A stretch of 5,363 bases of DNA from NCBI GenBank assembly GCA_903893935.1, contig CAITOD010000291.1, positions 1 through 5,363 of the forward strand, given 5' to 3'. Below the pieces are notes generated by a model. It saw only the letters and a program-made list of their open reading frames with translations. It searched no databases and had not been told where the DNA came from. The position numbers and the translations under genes are program-made. Shown here piece by piece: positions 1-5,347 of this stretch (positions within the stretch are counted from its first letter, which is position 1; every line of letters starts with the position of its first letter). The stretch is from an uncultured Sphingomonadales bacterium. Lineage in GTDB: Bacteria; Pseudomonadota; Alphaproteobacteria; Sphingomonadales; Sphingomonadaceae.

Positions 1-948
1 CGCCGGCAGCACCGAAAACTCGGAACCCGTGCCGGCGCCGATCGAATCGACATGGCCCTTGAGCACCAGCCCGGGGTAGGCATCGAGGGTGATGTCGGCG
101 CGCTGGCCGGCACGGATATGGCCAAGGTCGGTTTCCTTGAAATTGGCCTCGACCCGCGTGCCCTGGTCTTTGACCACCGACACCATCGACACGCCGGGAA
201 ACACCATCTGCCCGATCTGCAACCGGGTCACTTGGGTCGCCACGCCATCGGCGGGCGCGCGCACCACGGTGCGCGCCAGATCGAGCTCGGCGCGCGCGCG
301 GGCGGCTTTGGCGGCGGCGACCCCCGGGTTCTGCCCCGGCACCTGGCTGCCGGTGGCCAGTTGCGCGCGGGCACGCGCGACGGTCGCTTCGAGCGAGGCG
401 ACTTTGTCGCGCGCGGCGGCGACCGCGTGCTGCGCCTCGTCCAGATTGGCGCGCGTGTTGAAGCCGCGTTCCAGCAATTGCTGGCCGCGCTTGTAATTGG
501 CTTCGGCCAGCGCGAGGTCGTCGCGCGCGCTGGCGATGTCGACCATATCGGCGCGCACATCGGCCTCTAGCGCGGTGATCCGCGCCTGCGCGCTGGCGAT
601 CTGCGCATCGGCCTGTTCTACCCCGGCTTCGAAATTGGCCGGGTTGATCGTGAACAGCACCTGGCCTTTGTGCACATGTTCGTTTTCGCGCACTTGCACC
701 GATGTGACCTGGCCGGTGATTTCGGCGGCGACCGAGACGATGTCCTGCTTGACATAGGCATTGTCGGTATCGACTTCGCCTGGCCGGCCGAACCAGTACC
801 ACAGCGCGCCGCCGATCAGCAGCAGCGGGCCGACGAGCATCAGCACCGCGCGCCAGCGGCGCGTTGCGGTGCGCTGTTCGTGCGCGGCGACTGCCGCAGC
901 CGCGCTGGTCTGCCCCGCTTCGGGCCGGAACGGATCGGCTTCAGCCAT
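1..948 (-). CDS. emrA: EmrA/HlyD-family membrane fusion (periplasmic adaptor) protein, 3' end cut off by window edge
   Basis: Periplasmic adaptor of a tripartite efflux pump, linking an inner-membrane transporter (typically EmrB, MFS family) to an outer-membrane channel. 316 residues are visible before the left edge; family members are about 350-400 residues, so only the last part of the C-terminal beta domain is missing. Reading the minus strand from the ATG at 948: a short cytoplasmic tail (residues 1-34, basic RRWR near 30-33), one membrane anchor at about 35-53, then the DTDNAYVK motif at about 60-67 typical of EmrA. The first lipoyl half follows at about 70-100, a long Ala/Arg/Glu-rich coiled-coil hairpin at about 104-220, the second lipoyl half (VVRAPADGVATQV) at about 227-240, and beta-barrel motifs EANFKETDLGHIRAGQ and GTGSEFSVLPA, closely resembling E. 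coli EmrA. The start overlaps the end of marR by 8 bases and lacks a good Shine-Dalgarno, so translation is probably coupled. Family call is firm; the substrate cannot be read from sequence. Confidence 0.93.
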   Translation of the reverse strand, partial: MAEADPFRPEAGQTSAAAAVAAHEQRTATRRWRAVLMLVGPLLLIGGALWYWFGRPGEVDTDNAYVKQDIVSVAAEITGQVTSVQVRENEHVHKGQVLFTINPANFEAGVEQADAQIASAQARITALEADVRADMVDIASARDDLALAEANYKRGQQLLERGFNTRANLDEAQHAVAAARDKVASLEATVARARAQLATGSQVPGQNPGVAAAKAARARAELDLARTVVRAPADGVATQVTRLQIGQMVFPGVSMVSVVKDQGTRVEANFKETDLGHIRAGQRADITLDAYPGLVLKGHVDSIGAGTGSEFSVLPA

Positions 949-1420
949 GGGGCATGCTTTCGAGTGTGTCCGACGTCAGCACGGCGGCGGCATCGTCGGG
1001 CAGCGTATCGGACAAGTTGGCGCGCACCCGATCGAGCAGCGCCAGCAATGTGGCGTGTTCGGCCTCGCTGAACCCGGCCAGCGCTTCTTCGAACACCACC
1101 TCGGCAAACGAGCCCAGCCGGTCCATGTGGCGATCGGCTTGCAATGTCAGAAACAGCCGCCAGGTGCGGCGGTCGCCCGGATCGGCACGGCGTTCGACCA
1201 GACCGGCCTTTTCCAGCCGGTCGACCATCCGCCCGGCGGTGATCGCTTCGACTTCGAGCCAGGCGGCGATCGCACCCTGGTTGATCCCCGGGGTGCGGCG
1301 GATCGCAGCGAGCATGCGCCATTGCGCGTCGGTCACGCCCAGTTGGCGCGCGACCACGTTGAACCGCTTGCGGAACAGGCGCCCGACATCGGTGGCGAGA
1401 AAGGCGACGTTGCGCGACAT
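941..1420 (-). CDS. MarR-family winged helix-turn-helix transcriptional regulator, probable repressor of the efflux genes
   Basis: A 159-residue protein, normal length for MarR dimers. Helical N-terminus with VGRLFRKRFNVVARQLGVTDAQWRMLAAI (about 12-40), a helix-turn-helix at about 46-70 (INQGAIAAWLEVEAITAGRMVDRLEKAGLVERR), the wing with conserved DPGDRRTWRLFLT (about 80-92) carrying the Asp-Arg-Arg signature, and a C-terminal dimerization helix at about 103-137. There is no cysteine, so an OhrR-type thiol switch is excluded and a small-molecule ligand is more likely. The stop TGA (943-941) lies inside the first codons of the emrA-like gene, giving a two-gene operon like mprA/emrR-emrAB. A palindrome at 1428-1451 lies directly upstream and is the probable autoregulatory operator. 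No Shine-Dalgarno precedes the ATG at 1420. The family is certain; regulation of emrA and of itself is inferred from context. Confidence 0.93.
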   Translation of the reverse strand: MSRNVAFLATDVGRLFRKRFNVVARQLGVTDAQWRMLAAIRRTPGINQGAIAAWLEVEAITAGRMVDRLEKAGLVERRADPGDRRTWRLFLTLQADRHMDRLGSFAEVVFEEALAGFSEAEHATLLALLDRVRANLSDTLPDDAAAVLTSDTLESMPHG

Positions 1421-1427
1421 GCTACAG

Positions 1428-1451
1428 CGATAATAGCACTGCTTATTATCG
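1428..1451. promoter_or_regulatory. Candidate MarR operator: 8-bp inverted repeat with 8-bp spacer
   Basis: Perfect inverted repeat CGATAATA (1428-1435) and TATTATCG (1444-1451), separated by GCACTGCT. It is strikingly AT-rich for this GC-rich window and ends 8 bases upstream of the marR start codon. MarR dimers usually bind partly palindromic sites of about 16-25 bp overlapping their own promoters, so size and location both fit. It also sits in the divergent region before the VOC gene, but more than 100 bp from that start, so control of that gene is less certain. Confidence 0.68.
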
Positions 1452-1455
1452 TCAA
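1430..1455 (-). promoter_or_regulatory. Putative marR-emrA promoter overlapping the palindrome
   Basis: On the minus strand a TTGACG -35-like hexamer (1455-1450) is followed after 14 bp by TATTAT (1435-1430), which resembles a -10 element. The spacing is shorter than the usual 16-18 bp; shifting to a 17-bp spacer gives the weaker TATCGC. In either case transcription would start at or within a few bases of the marR ATG. The elements lie largely within the inverted repeat, so repressor binding would block polymerase. The exact hexamers are uncertain. Confidence 0.4.
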
Positions 1456-1546
1456 GCTGCGGTTATGTGCCTGACCCTTCGGGCATATCGGCAAGGTCCT
1501 TGACCGCGCGGGCCTTGGCCGGGCAGAGCGTGTGCGGGACCAGTCC

Positions 1547-1552
1547 AAGGAG
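1547..1552 (+). promoter_or_regulatory. Strong Shine-Dalgarno for the VOC-family gene
   Basis: AAGGAG followed by an 8-base gap to the ATG at 1561. It is the best ribosome binding site in the window and fixes this start against the overlapping frame that opens at 1467. Confidence 0.85.
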
Positions 1553-1560
1553 AGGGAATC

Positions 1561-1932
1561 ATGTTCAGCCATATCATGATCGGGGCGAACGATATCGACG
1601 CCGCGAAGACGTTCTACGATGCGACTCTGGCGGTCGTTGGCGCCAAGCCGGGCGTGATCGATCCCAAGGGGCGGCTGGTCTACCAGCACAACGGGGCGAT
1701 TTTCATCATCACCAAGCCGATCGACGGTAACCCCGCCTGCGGCGCCAACGGCGGTACGATCGGTTTTGCAATGACCGCAGAACAGGCGCAGGCCTGGTGG
1801 GAAGCCGGCGTCGCCAATGGCGGCACCGCCTGCGAAGACCCGCCGGGGCCGCGCGAAGGTTCGCCTTATTATCTTGCCTATTTGCGCGACCCGAGCGGCA
1901 ACAAGCTGTGCGGTCTGTGCGTGATCGGTTGA
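1561..1932 (+). CDS. VOC-superfamily (glyoxalase/bleomycin-resistance/dioxygenase fold) protein, function unassigned
   Basis: A 123-residue single VOC domain made of two beta-alpha-beta-beta-beta modules. The first opens with MFSHIMIGANDIDAAKTFYDATL (1-23), the second with GGTIGFAMTAEQAQAWWEAGVANGG (64-88), ending in the strand YYLAYLRDPSGNKLCGLCV (103-121) with the family's DPxGNK turn. Of the usual VOC metal ligands only His4 is evident: the position normally His in the second module appears to be Thr66, and the final Glu is replaced by Cys117. The protein may therefore not be a classical metal-dependent glyoxalase I. The next gene on the same strand, 83 bp downstream, is fghA. From memory, small VOC proteins of this type are often found beside glutathione-dependent formaldehyde genes in sphingomonads, suggesting a helper role in aldehyde or glutathione-adduct metabolism; that role is inference. 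Start supported by AAGGAG at 1547-1552. Confidence 0.88.
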   Translation: MFSHIMIGANDIDAAKTFYDATLAVVGAKPGVIDPKGRLVYQHNGAIFIITKPIDGNPACGANGGTIGFAMTAEQAQAWWEAGVANGGTACEDPPGPREGSPYYLAYLRDPSGNKLCGLCVIG

Positions 1933-1947
1933 TTTACACGTGAACGG

Positions 1948-1982
1948 CCGGGGCGGGGCGCAGGCCATGCGTCCCGCCCCGG
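1948..1982 (+). promoter_or_regulatory. Strong GC hairpin between the VOC gene and fghA
   Basis: A 14-bp stem pairs 1948-1961 with 1969-1982, all Watson-Crick except one G-U (1958:1972), around the 7-base loop AGGCCAT. It starts 15 bases after the VOC stop codon and ends 33 bases before the fghA start. No T-run follows (the next bases are TGCATCTGG), so it is not a classical intrinsic terminator in the plus direction. It may be a partial terminator, an mRNA 3'-end stabilizer for the VOC message, or an attenuating element that lowers fghA expression relative to the VOC gene. Confidence 0.6.
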
Positions 1983-2004
1983 TGCATCTGGCGGCAAGAC
2001 AGGC

Positions 2005-2009
2005 GGGAG
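2005..2009 (+). promoter_or_regulatory. Shine-Dalgarno deciding the GTG start of fghA
   Basis: GGGAG lies 6 bases before the GTG at 2016. It supports GTG as the real start, and the resulting N-terminus (METVSTSKAHGGT) matches what S-formylglutathione hydrolases usually look like. Confidence 0.65.
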
Positions 2010-2015
2010 CAGACA

Positions 2016-2855
2016 GTGGAAACGGTTTCGACTTCGAAAGCCCATGGCGGCACGCTGGGCGTTTACCGGCATGATTCGGCCGCGACCGGCACGCCGATGA
2101 CCTTCTCGGTGTTTGTACCGCCGCAAGCTGCGGCGGGCGCGAAGCTGCCGGTGCTCTATTATCTGTCGGGGCTCACCTGCACCCACGCCAATGTGACCGA
2201 CAAAGGCGAATACCGCCGCGTCTGTGCCGAACTCGGCGTGGTGTTTGTCGCACCCGATACCAGCCCGCGCGGCGATGGCGTGGCCGACGATGCGGCGGGT
2301 GCCTATGATTTCGGCCTCGGCGCCGGGTTCTATGTCAACGCCACGGTCGAGCCGTTTGCGCGCCACTATCGCATGTGGGACTATATTGCCGACGAATTGC
2401 CCGCGCTGATCGCGGCCGAATTTCCGATCGATCCGGCGCGCGCGGGGATCACCGGGCATTCGATGGGCGGGCACGGCGCGCTGACGCTGGGGCTGACCTT
2501 TCCCGACCGGTTCCGCTCGCTTTCGGCCTTCGCGCCGATCGTGGCGCCGGGGCAAGTGCCGTGGGGGCACAAAGCGCTCGCGGGCTATCTCGGCGACGAT
2601 CGCGCGGCGTGGCGCGCGCACGATGCGGTGGCGCTGATCGAGGACGGACGCCGGCCGGCGGGCGACATTCTGGTCGATCAGGGCGAGGCGGACAATTTCC
2701 TGGTCGAACAGTTGCGCCCCGAACTGCTGCGCGCGGCGGCCGATGCGGCAGGCATTGCGCTGACGCTGCGGCTGCAACCGGGCTATGACCACAGCTACAA
2801 TTTCATTTCGACATTCATGGAAGACCACGTGCGCTGGCACGCCGCGCGGCTGTAA
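2016..2855 (+). CDS. fghA: S-formylglutathione hydrolase (EC 3.1.2.12)
   Basis: Cytosolic serine hydrolase (esterase D family, alpha/beta hydrolase fold) that converts S-formylglutathione to formate and glutathione, the second step of glutathione-dependent formaldehyde oxidation after S-(hydroxymethyl)glutathione dehydrogenase. The length of 279 residues is typical. Visible features are the oxyanion-hole segment YYLSGLTC (about 48-55), the region APDTSPRG (79-86), the nucleophile elbow GHSMGGHG with Ser149, the acid Asp226 in DQGEADNF and His259 in GYDHSYNFI. These positions are nearly the same as in human esterase D (Ser149, Asp226, His260). The start is GTG, preceded by GGGAG. It follows the VOC gene in the same direction, with a hairpin between them; the dehydrogenase gene usually paired with it (adhC/frmA) is not in this window. 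It converges on nusB, with 53 bp between the two stop codons. Confidence 0.97.
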   Translation: METVSTSKAHGGTLGVYRHDSAATGTPMTFSVFVPPQAAAGAKLPVLYYLSGLTCTHANVTDKGEYRRVCAELGVVFVAPDTSPRGDGVADDAAGAYDFGLGAGFYVNATVEPFARHYRMWDYIADELPALIAAEFPIDPARAGITGHSMGGHGALTLGLTFPDRFRSLSAFAPIVAPGQVPWGHKALAGYLGDDRAAWRAHDAVALIEDGRRPAGDILVDQGEADNFLVEQLRPELLRAAADAAGIALTLRLQPGYDHSYNFISTFMEDHVRWHAARL

Positions 2856-2894
2856 GTCTTTCTGGCCCCGATCGCTCCAGCACGAACGGATACT

Positions 2895-2913
2895 GGTAAC
2901 CTGGCAGGTTACC
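2895..2913. terminator. Short perfect hairpin at the fghA/nusB convergent junction, possible weak bidirectional terminator
   Basis: GGTAACCT (2895-2902) pairs perfectly with AGGTTACC (2906-2913) around a 3-base GGC loop. The right arm contains the nusB stop codon (2911-2909). It is the only clear hairpin between the two convergent genes, so it is a reasonable candidate for ending both transcripts. Neither flank carries a T-run, so efficient Rho-independent termination is doubtful. Confidence 0.4.
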
Positions 2914-3355
2914 GCACGTCCTTGGCCAGCGCGTCGAGCAGGCCGTTGACGAATTTGGCCTCGCGCGCGTCGAAGAAGGCGTGGGTGACATCGAGGTATT
3001 CGTTGATCACCGTGCCCACACCGATATCGGCGCGCGCGATCAGCTCGTAAGCGCCCGCGCGCAGGATCTGCAGCATCGTCTTGTCGAGCCGCGCCAGCGT
3101 CCAGCCATCGGCCAGCCGCCGGGTCAGCGCGGCGTCGATTTCTTCGCGCCGCGCCACGCTGCCGCGCACCAGATCGTCGAAGAATGCCACATCGGCCTCG
3201 AGATATTCGACATCCTCGATCTCGCGCCCCAGCCGATGGCGGTGGAATTCGTCGATCAGCGTGGTGAGCTCGCTCGCTTCCATGTCGAACTGGTACAGCG
3301 CCTGCACGGCGGCGAGCCGCGCGGCCGAACGCGCGCGGGCAGGAATGCGGCTCAT
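2909..3355 (-). CDS. nusB: Transcription antitermination factor NusB
   Basis: A 148-residue all-helical RNA-binding protein. With NusE (S10) it binds boxA in rRNA leaders and supports processive antitermination together with NusA, NusG and SuhB. Recognizable features are the N-terminal RSAARLAAVQALYQFDM helix (about 9-25) with its basic and Gln/Tyr pattern, the central DDLVRGSVARREEIDAAL segment (about 60-77), the WTLARLDKTMLQILRAGAYELI motif (about 85-106) characteristic of NusB, and the C-terminal INEYLDVTHAFFDAREAKFVNGLLDALAKD. Length is normal and all regions are present. The ATG overlaps the hisD stop by 4 bases (ATGA), so translation is probably coupled to hisD; no strong Shine-Dalgarno is seen. 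It is the last gene of the hisG-hisD-nusB unit visible here. In enterobacteria and many other alphaproteobacteria nusB is linked to ribH instead. Confidence 0.96.
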   Translation of the reverse strand: MSRIPARARSAARLAAVQALYQFDMEASELTTLIDEFHRHRLGREIEDVEYLEADVAFFDDLVRGSVARREEIDAALTRRLADGWTLARLDKTMLQILRAGAYELIARADIGVGTVINEYLDVTHAFFDAREAKFVNGLLDALAKDVR

Positions 3356-4644
3356 ATGCCCAGTCTCACTTCGATCGAGCGCGCATGCGCGGTAAGGCCC
3401 TCGGCATTGGCCAGTGCGATCGCGGCCGGGCCCACGGCGGCAAGGCCCGCGCCATCGACCGCGATGAACGAGGTGCGTTTCATGAAATCGAGCACCGACA
3501 GGCCCGAGGAAAACCGCGCGCGGCGCCCGGTCGGCAGCACGTGGTTGGGCCCGGCGATATAATCGCCGATCGCTTCGGGCGTCATCCGGCCGAGGAACAC
3601 CGACCCGGCATGGCGGATCTGTGCAAACAAGGCCTGCGGGTTATCGGTGGCGATCTCGACATGTTCGGCGGCGAGCCGGTTGGCGAGCGCGGGCGCGGCG
3701 TCAAGCGTATCGACCACAATCACCGTACCATAGCGGTCCCAGCTGGCGCGCGCGATCGCGGCCTTGGGCAGCAGCACCAGTTCGGCTTCGACCGCGGCGA
3801 TCACCGCATCGGCAAACGCCGCATCGTCGGTAATCAGGATCGCCTGTGCGGCGGGATCGTGTTCGGCCTGGCTCAGCAAGTCGGCGGCGATCCACACCGG
3901 ATCGTTCAGCGCGTCGGCGATCACGAGGATTTCAGACGGTCCGGCGACCATGTCGATGCCGACCACGCCGAACAGCTGGCGCTTGGCTTCGGCAACCCAG
4001 GCATTGCCCGGTCCGGTGATCACATCGACGGGGCGGATACGTTCGGTGCCATAGGCCAGCGCTGCGATCGCCTGCGCCCCGCCCATGCGCCACACTTCGT
4101 CGACGCCCGCCAGATACGCGGCGGCGAGCACCAGCGGATTGACCGCGCCATCGGGGCTGGGCGTGGCGATCACCAGCCGTTCGACGCCCGCCACTTTGGC
4201 GGGGATCGCGTTCATCAGCAGCGACGAGGGATAGGCGGCCAGCCCGCCCGGCACATAGAGCCCGGCGCCATCGACCGCCTGCCACACCGCGCCCAGCCGG
4301 ATGCCGGTTTCGTCGGTATAATCGCGATTTTCGGGCATTTGCGCGGCGTGATAGGCGCGGATGCGCTGGGCTGCGAGTTCGAGCGCGGCGCGCAGATCGG
4401 GGGTCAGCGCGTCGTAGGCTTCGCGGCAGGCGTCGAGCCCGATGCGCCAGTCGGCATCGCTCTGCGGCGCGAAACGGTCGAACCTGGCGCTGTATTCGGC
4501 CAGCGCCGCGTCGCCGCGCGCGCGCACATCGGCGATGATCGCGGCGACATCGCGCGCGATATCGGCATGGCTTTCGCGCCGGTCATCGACCAGTTGCGCA
4601 AATGCCGCGGCAAAGCCGGGCGCGGATGCATCGAGCCGCAGCAT
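3352..4644 (-). CDS. hisD: Histidinol dehydrogenase (EC 1.1.1.23)
   Basis: Zinc-dependent enzyme catalysing the last two steps of histidine synthesis, L-histidinol to L-histidinal to L-histidine, with two NAD+. The 430-residue length is typical. The active site is complete: zinc ligands Gln259 and His262 in LLSQAEHD, Asp361 in EAIGDYIAGPNH and His420 near the C-terminus; catalytic Glu327-His328 in AAEHVEIATDNP. These sit one residue on from the E. coli numbering (259, 262, 360, 419; 326, 327). The signature GAGLYVPGGLAAYPSSLLMN (126-145), MGGAQAIAALAYGT (187-200) and the NAD-site segment VITGPGNAWVAEAK (208-221) are all intact. The start at 4644 shares one base with the hisG stop (TGATG) and has AAGGCGG at 4655-4649 upstream. 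The same frame stays open upstream to beyond 5318, but that part lies antisense-in-frame within hisG and is not hisD. Confidence 0.98.
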   Translation of the reverse strand: MLRLDASAPGFAAAFAQLVDDRRESHADIARDVAAIIADVRARGDAALAEYSARFDRFAPQSDADWRIGLDACREAYDALTPDLRAALELAAQRIRAYHAAQMPENRDYTDETGIRLGAVWQAVDGAGLYVPGGLAAYPSSLLMNAIPAKVAGVERLVIATPSPDGAVNPLVLAAAYLAGVDEVWRMGGAQAIAALAYGTERIRPVDVITGPGNAWVAEAKRQLFGVVGIDMVAGPSEILVIADALNDPVWIAADLLSQAEHDPAAQAILITDDAAFADAVIAAVEAELVLLPKAAIARASWDRYGTVIVVDTLDAAPALANRLAAEHVEIATDNPQALFAQIRHAGSVFLGRMTPEAIGDYIAGPNHVLPTGRRARFSSGLSVLDFMKRTSFIAVDGAGLAAVGPAAIALANAEGLTAHARSIEVRLGI

Positions 4645-5309
4645 CAGACCGCCTTGCGCCGCGCGACGACATCGCGAAACGCGTCGACCAGCGCGCCCAG
4701 CCGCGCGCTGTCGGTCTTCAGCGCGGCGCGGTTGACAATCAGCCGCGCCGAAACCGGCATCAGCCGGCTGGTTTCGACCAGCCCGTTTTCCTTGAGCGTG
4801 CGCCCGGTCGAGACGAGATCGACGATCCGGCTGGCGAGCCCCAGCGTGGGCGCCAGTTCCATCGCGCCGTTCAGTTTGACCACTTCGGCCGACACCCCCA
4901 GCCGTTCGAAATGGCGGCGCGTGAGATTGGGGTATTTGGTGGCGACGCGCGCATGGCTTTCGTGCGCATTGGCGCCACTTTCGACCAGATTGACCGGCTC
5001 GGCCACGCTCAGCCGGCAATGGCCGATATCGAGATCGACCGGGGCGTAGAGATCGGCATAGTCGAATTCGTCGATCACGTCGGAGCCGACAATCCCGGCT
5101 TGCGCCGCGCCATGTGCGACGAATGTCGCGACATCGAACGCGCGCACGCGGATCAGCCGCACATCGGCGCGGTTGGTGGCAAAGCTCAGCGCGCGCGAAC
5201 TCTTGTCGAAGAACTCGGCGTCGGGCACAACACCGGCCTGTTCGAGCAGCGGCAGTGCCTCGTCGAGGATGCGGCCCTTGGGCAGGGCAAAGACAAGCGG
5301 AGCGGTCAT
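4644..5309 (-). CDS. hisG: ATP phosphoribosyltransferase, short (HisZ-dependent) catalytic subunit (EC 2.4.2.17)
   Basis: Catalyses the first, committed step of histidine synthesis: ATP plus PRPP to N1-(5-phosphoribosyl)-ATP. With the ATG at 5309 the protein has 221 residues, the short form. It has the two periplasmic-binding-like subdomains but lacks the C-terminal ACT-like regulatory domain (about 70-80 residues) of long HisG. Motifs: [16 protein letters not shown] (7-22), [11 protein letters not shown] (71-81) and the PRPP-binding stretch [22 protein letters not shown] (151-172). Short HisG functions as a hetero-octamer with HisZ, a histidyl-tRNA synthetase-like regulatory subunit carrying feedback inhibition; no hisZ is in the window. 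A GTG at 5318 in the same frame would add three residues (MAV), but the ATG gives the usual N-terminus [14 protein letters not shown]. Neither has a convincing Shine-Dalgarno. It is the first gene of the hisG-hisD-nusB unit, with only 54 bp upstream in the window. Confidence 0.96.
   Translation of the reverse strand: MTAPLVFALPKGRILDEALPLLEQAGVVPDAEFFDKSSRALSFATNRADVRLIRVRAFDVATFVAHGAAQAGIVGSDVIDEFDYADLYAPVDLDIGHCRLSVAEPVNLVESGANAHESHARVATKYPNLTRRHFERLGVSAEVVKLNGAMELAPTLGLASRIVDLVSTGRTLKENGLVETSRLMPVSARLIVNRAALKTDSARLGALVDAFRDVVARRKAV
4649..4655 (-). promoter_or_regulatory. Shine-Dalgarno for hisD inside the end of hisG
   Basis: AAGGCGG on the minus strand, 4 bases before the hisD ATG at 4644, within the last codons of hisG. 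It allows reinitiation at the TGATG junction and supports the choice of this start. Confidence 0.5.
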
Positions 5310-5330
5310 GACAGCCACGCCGCTTATGGC

Positions 5331-5347
5331 AAAGGGCCGGAAAGGGC
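5331..5347. repeat. Two AAAGGGC direct repeats one helical turn apart upstream of hisG
   Basis: AAAGGGC occurs at 5331-5337 and 5341-5347, with start-to-start spacing of exactly 10 bp (GCCCTTT on the hisG coding strand). The pair lies 22-38 bp upstream of the hisG ATG, where a promoter or regulator site could be. The repeat is short and may be chance. Confidence 0.35.

Noticed and set aside
52..1474. Several plus-strand open frames (52-570, 497-757, 670-1071, 761-1474)
   Set aside because: All lie opposite the emrA-like and marR genes, whose proteins match their families over their full visible length; these frames show no family motifs.
1421..1560. A plus-strand promoter for the VOC gene
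   Set aside because: The palindrome offers -10-like TATTAT on this strand too, but no -35 at suitable spacing; TTGACC near 1500 lacks a matching -10. Nothing is convincing enough to annotate.
1467..1730. Plus-strand frame starting upstream of the VOC gene
   Set aside because: It overlaps the VOC gene out of frame, has no ribosome binding site, and its product resembles nothing; AAGGAG at 1547-1552 clearly serves 1561.
1333..1968. 211-codon minus-strand frame crossing the marR/VOC intergenic region
   Set aside because: It overlaps marR in another frame and is antisense to the VOC gene. It has no domain and would cover the operator palindrome.
1878..2840. 320-codon open frame on the minus strand
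   Set aside because: Antisense to fghA, Arg-rich, no recognizable fold; fghA has an intact catalytic triad and its own Shine-Dalgarno.
3385..5049. 554-codon open frame on the plus strand
   Set aside because: It lies antisense to hisD and hisG, whose complete catalytic motifs are unmistakable. Its product is a Gly/Arg/His/Asp-rich low-quality sequence with no recognizable domain, the usual antisense shadow in GC-rich DNA.
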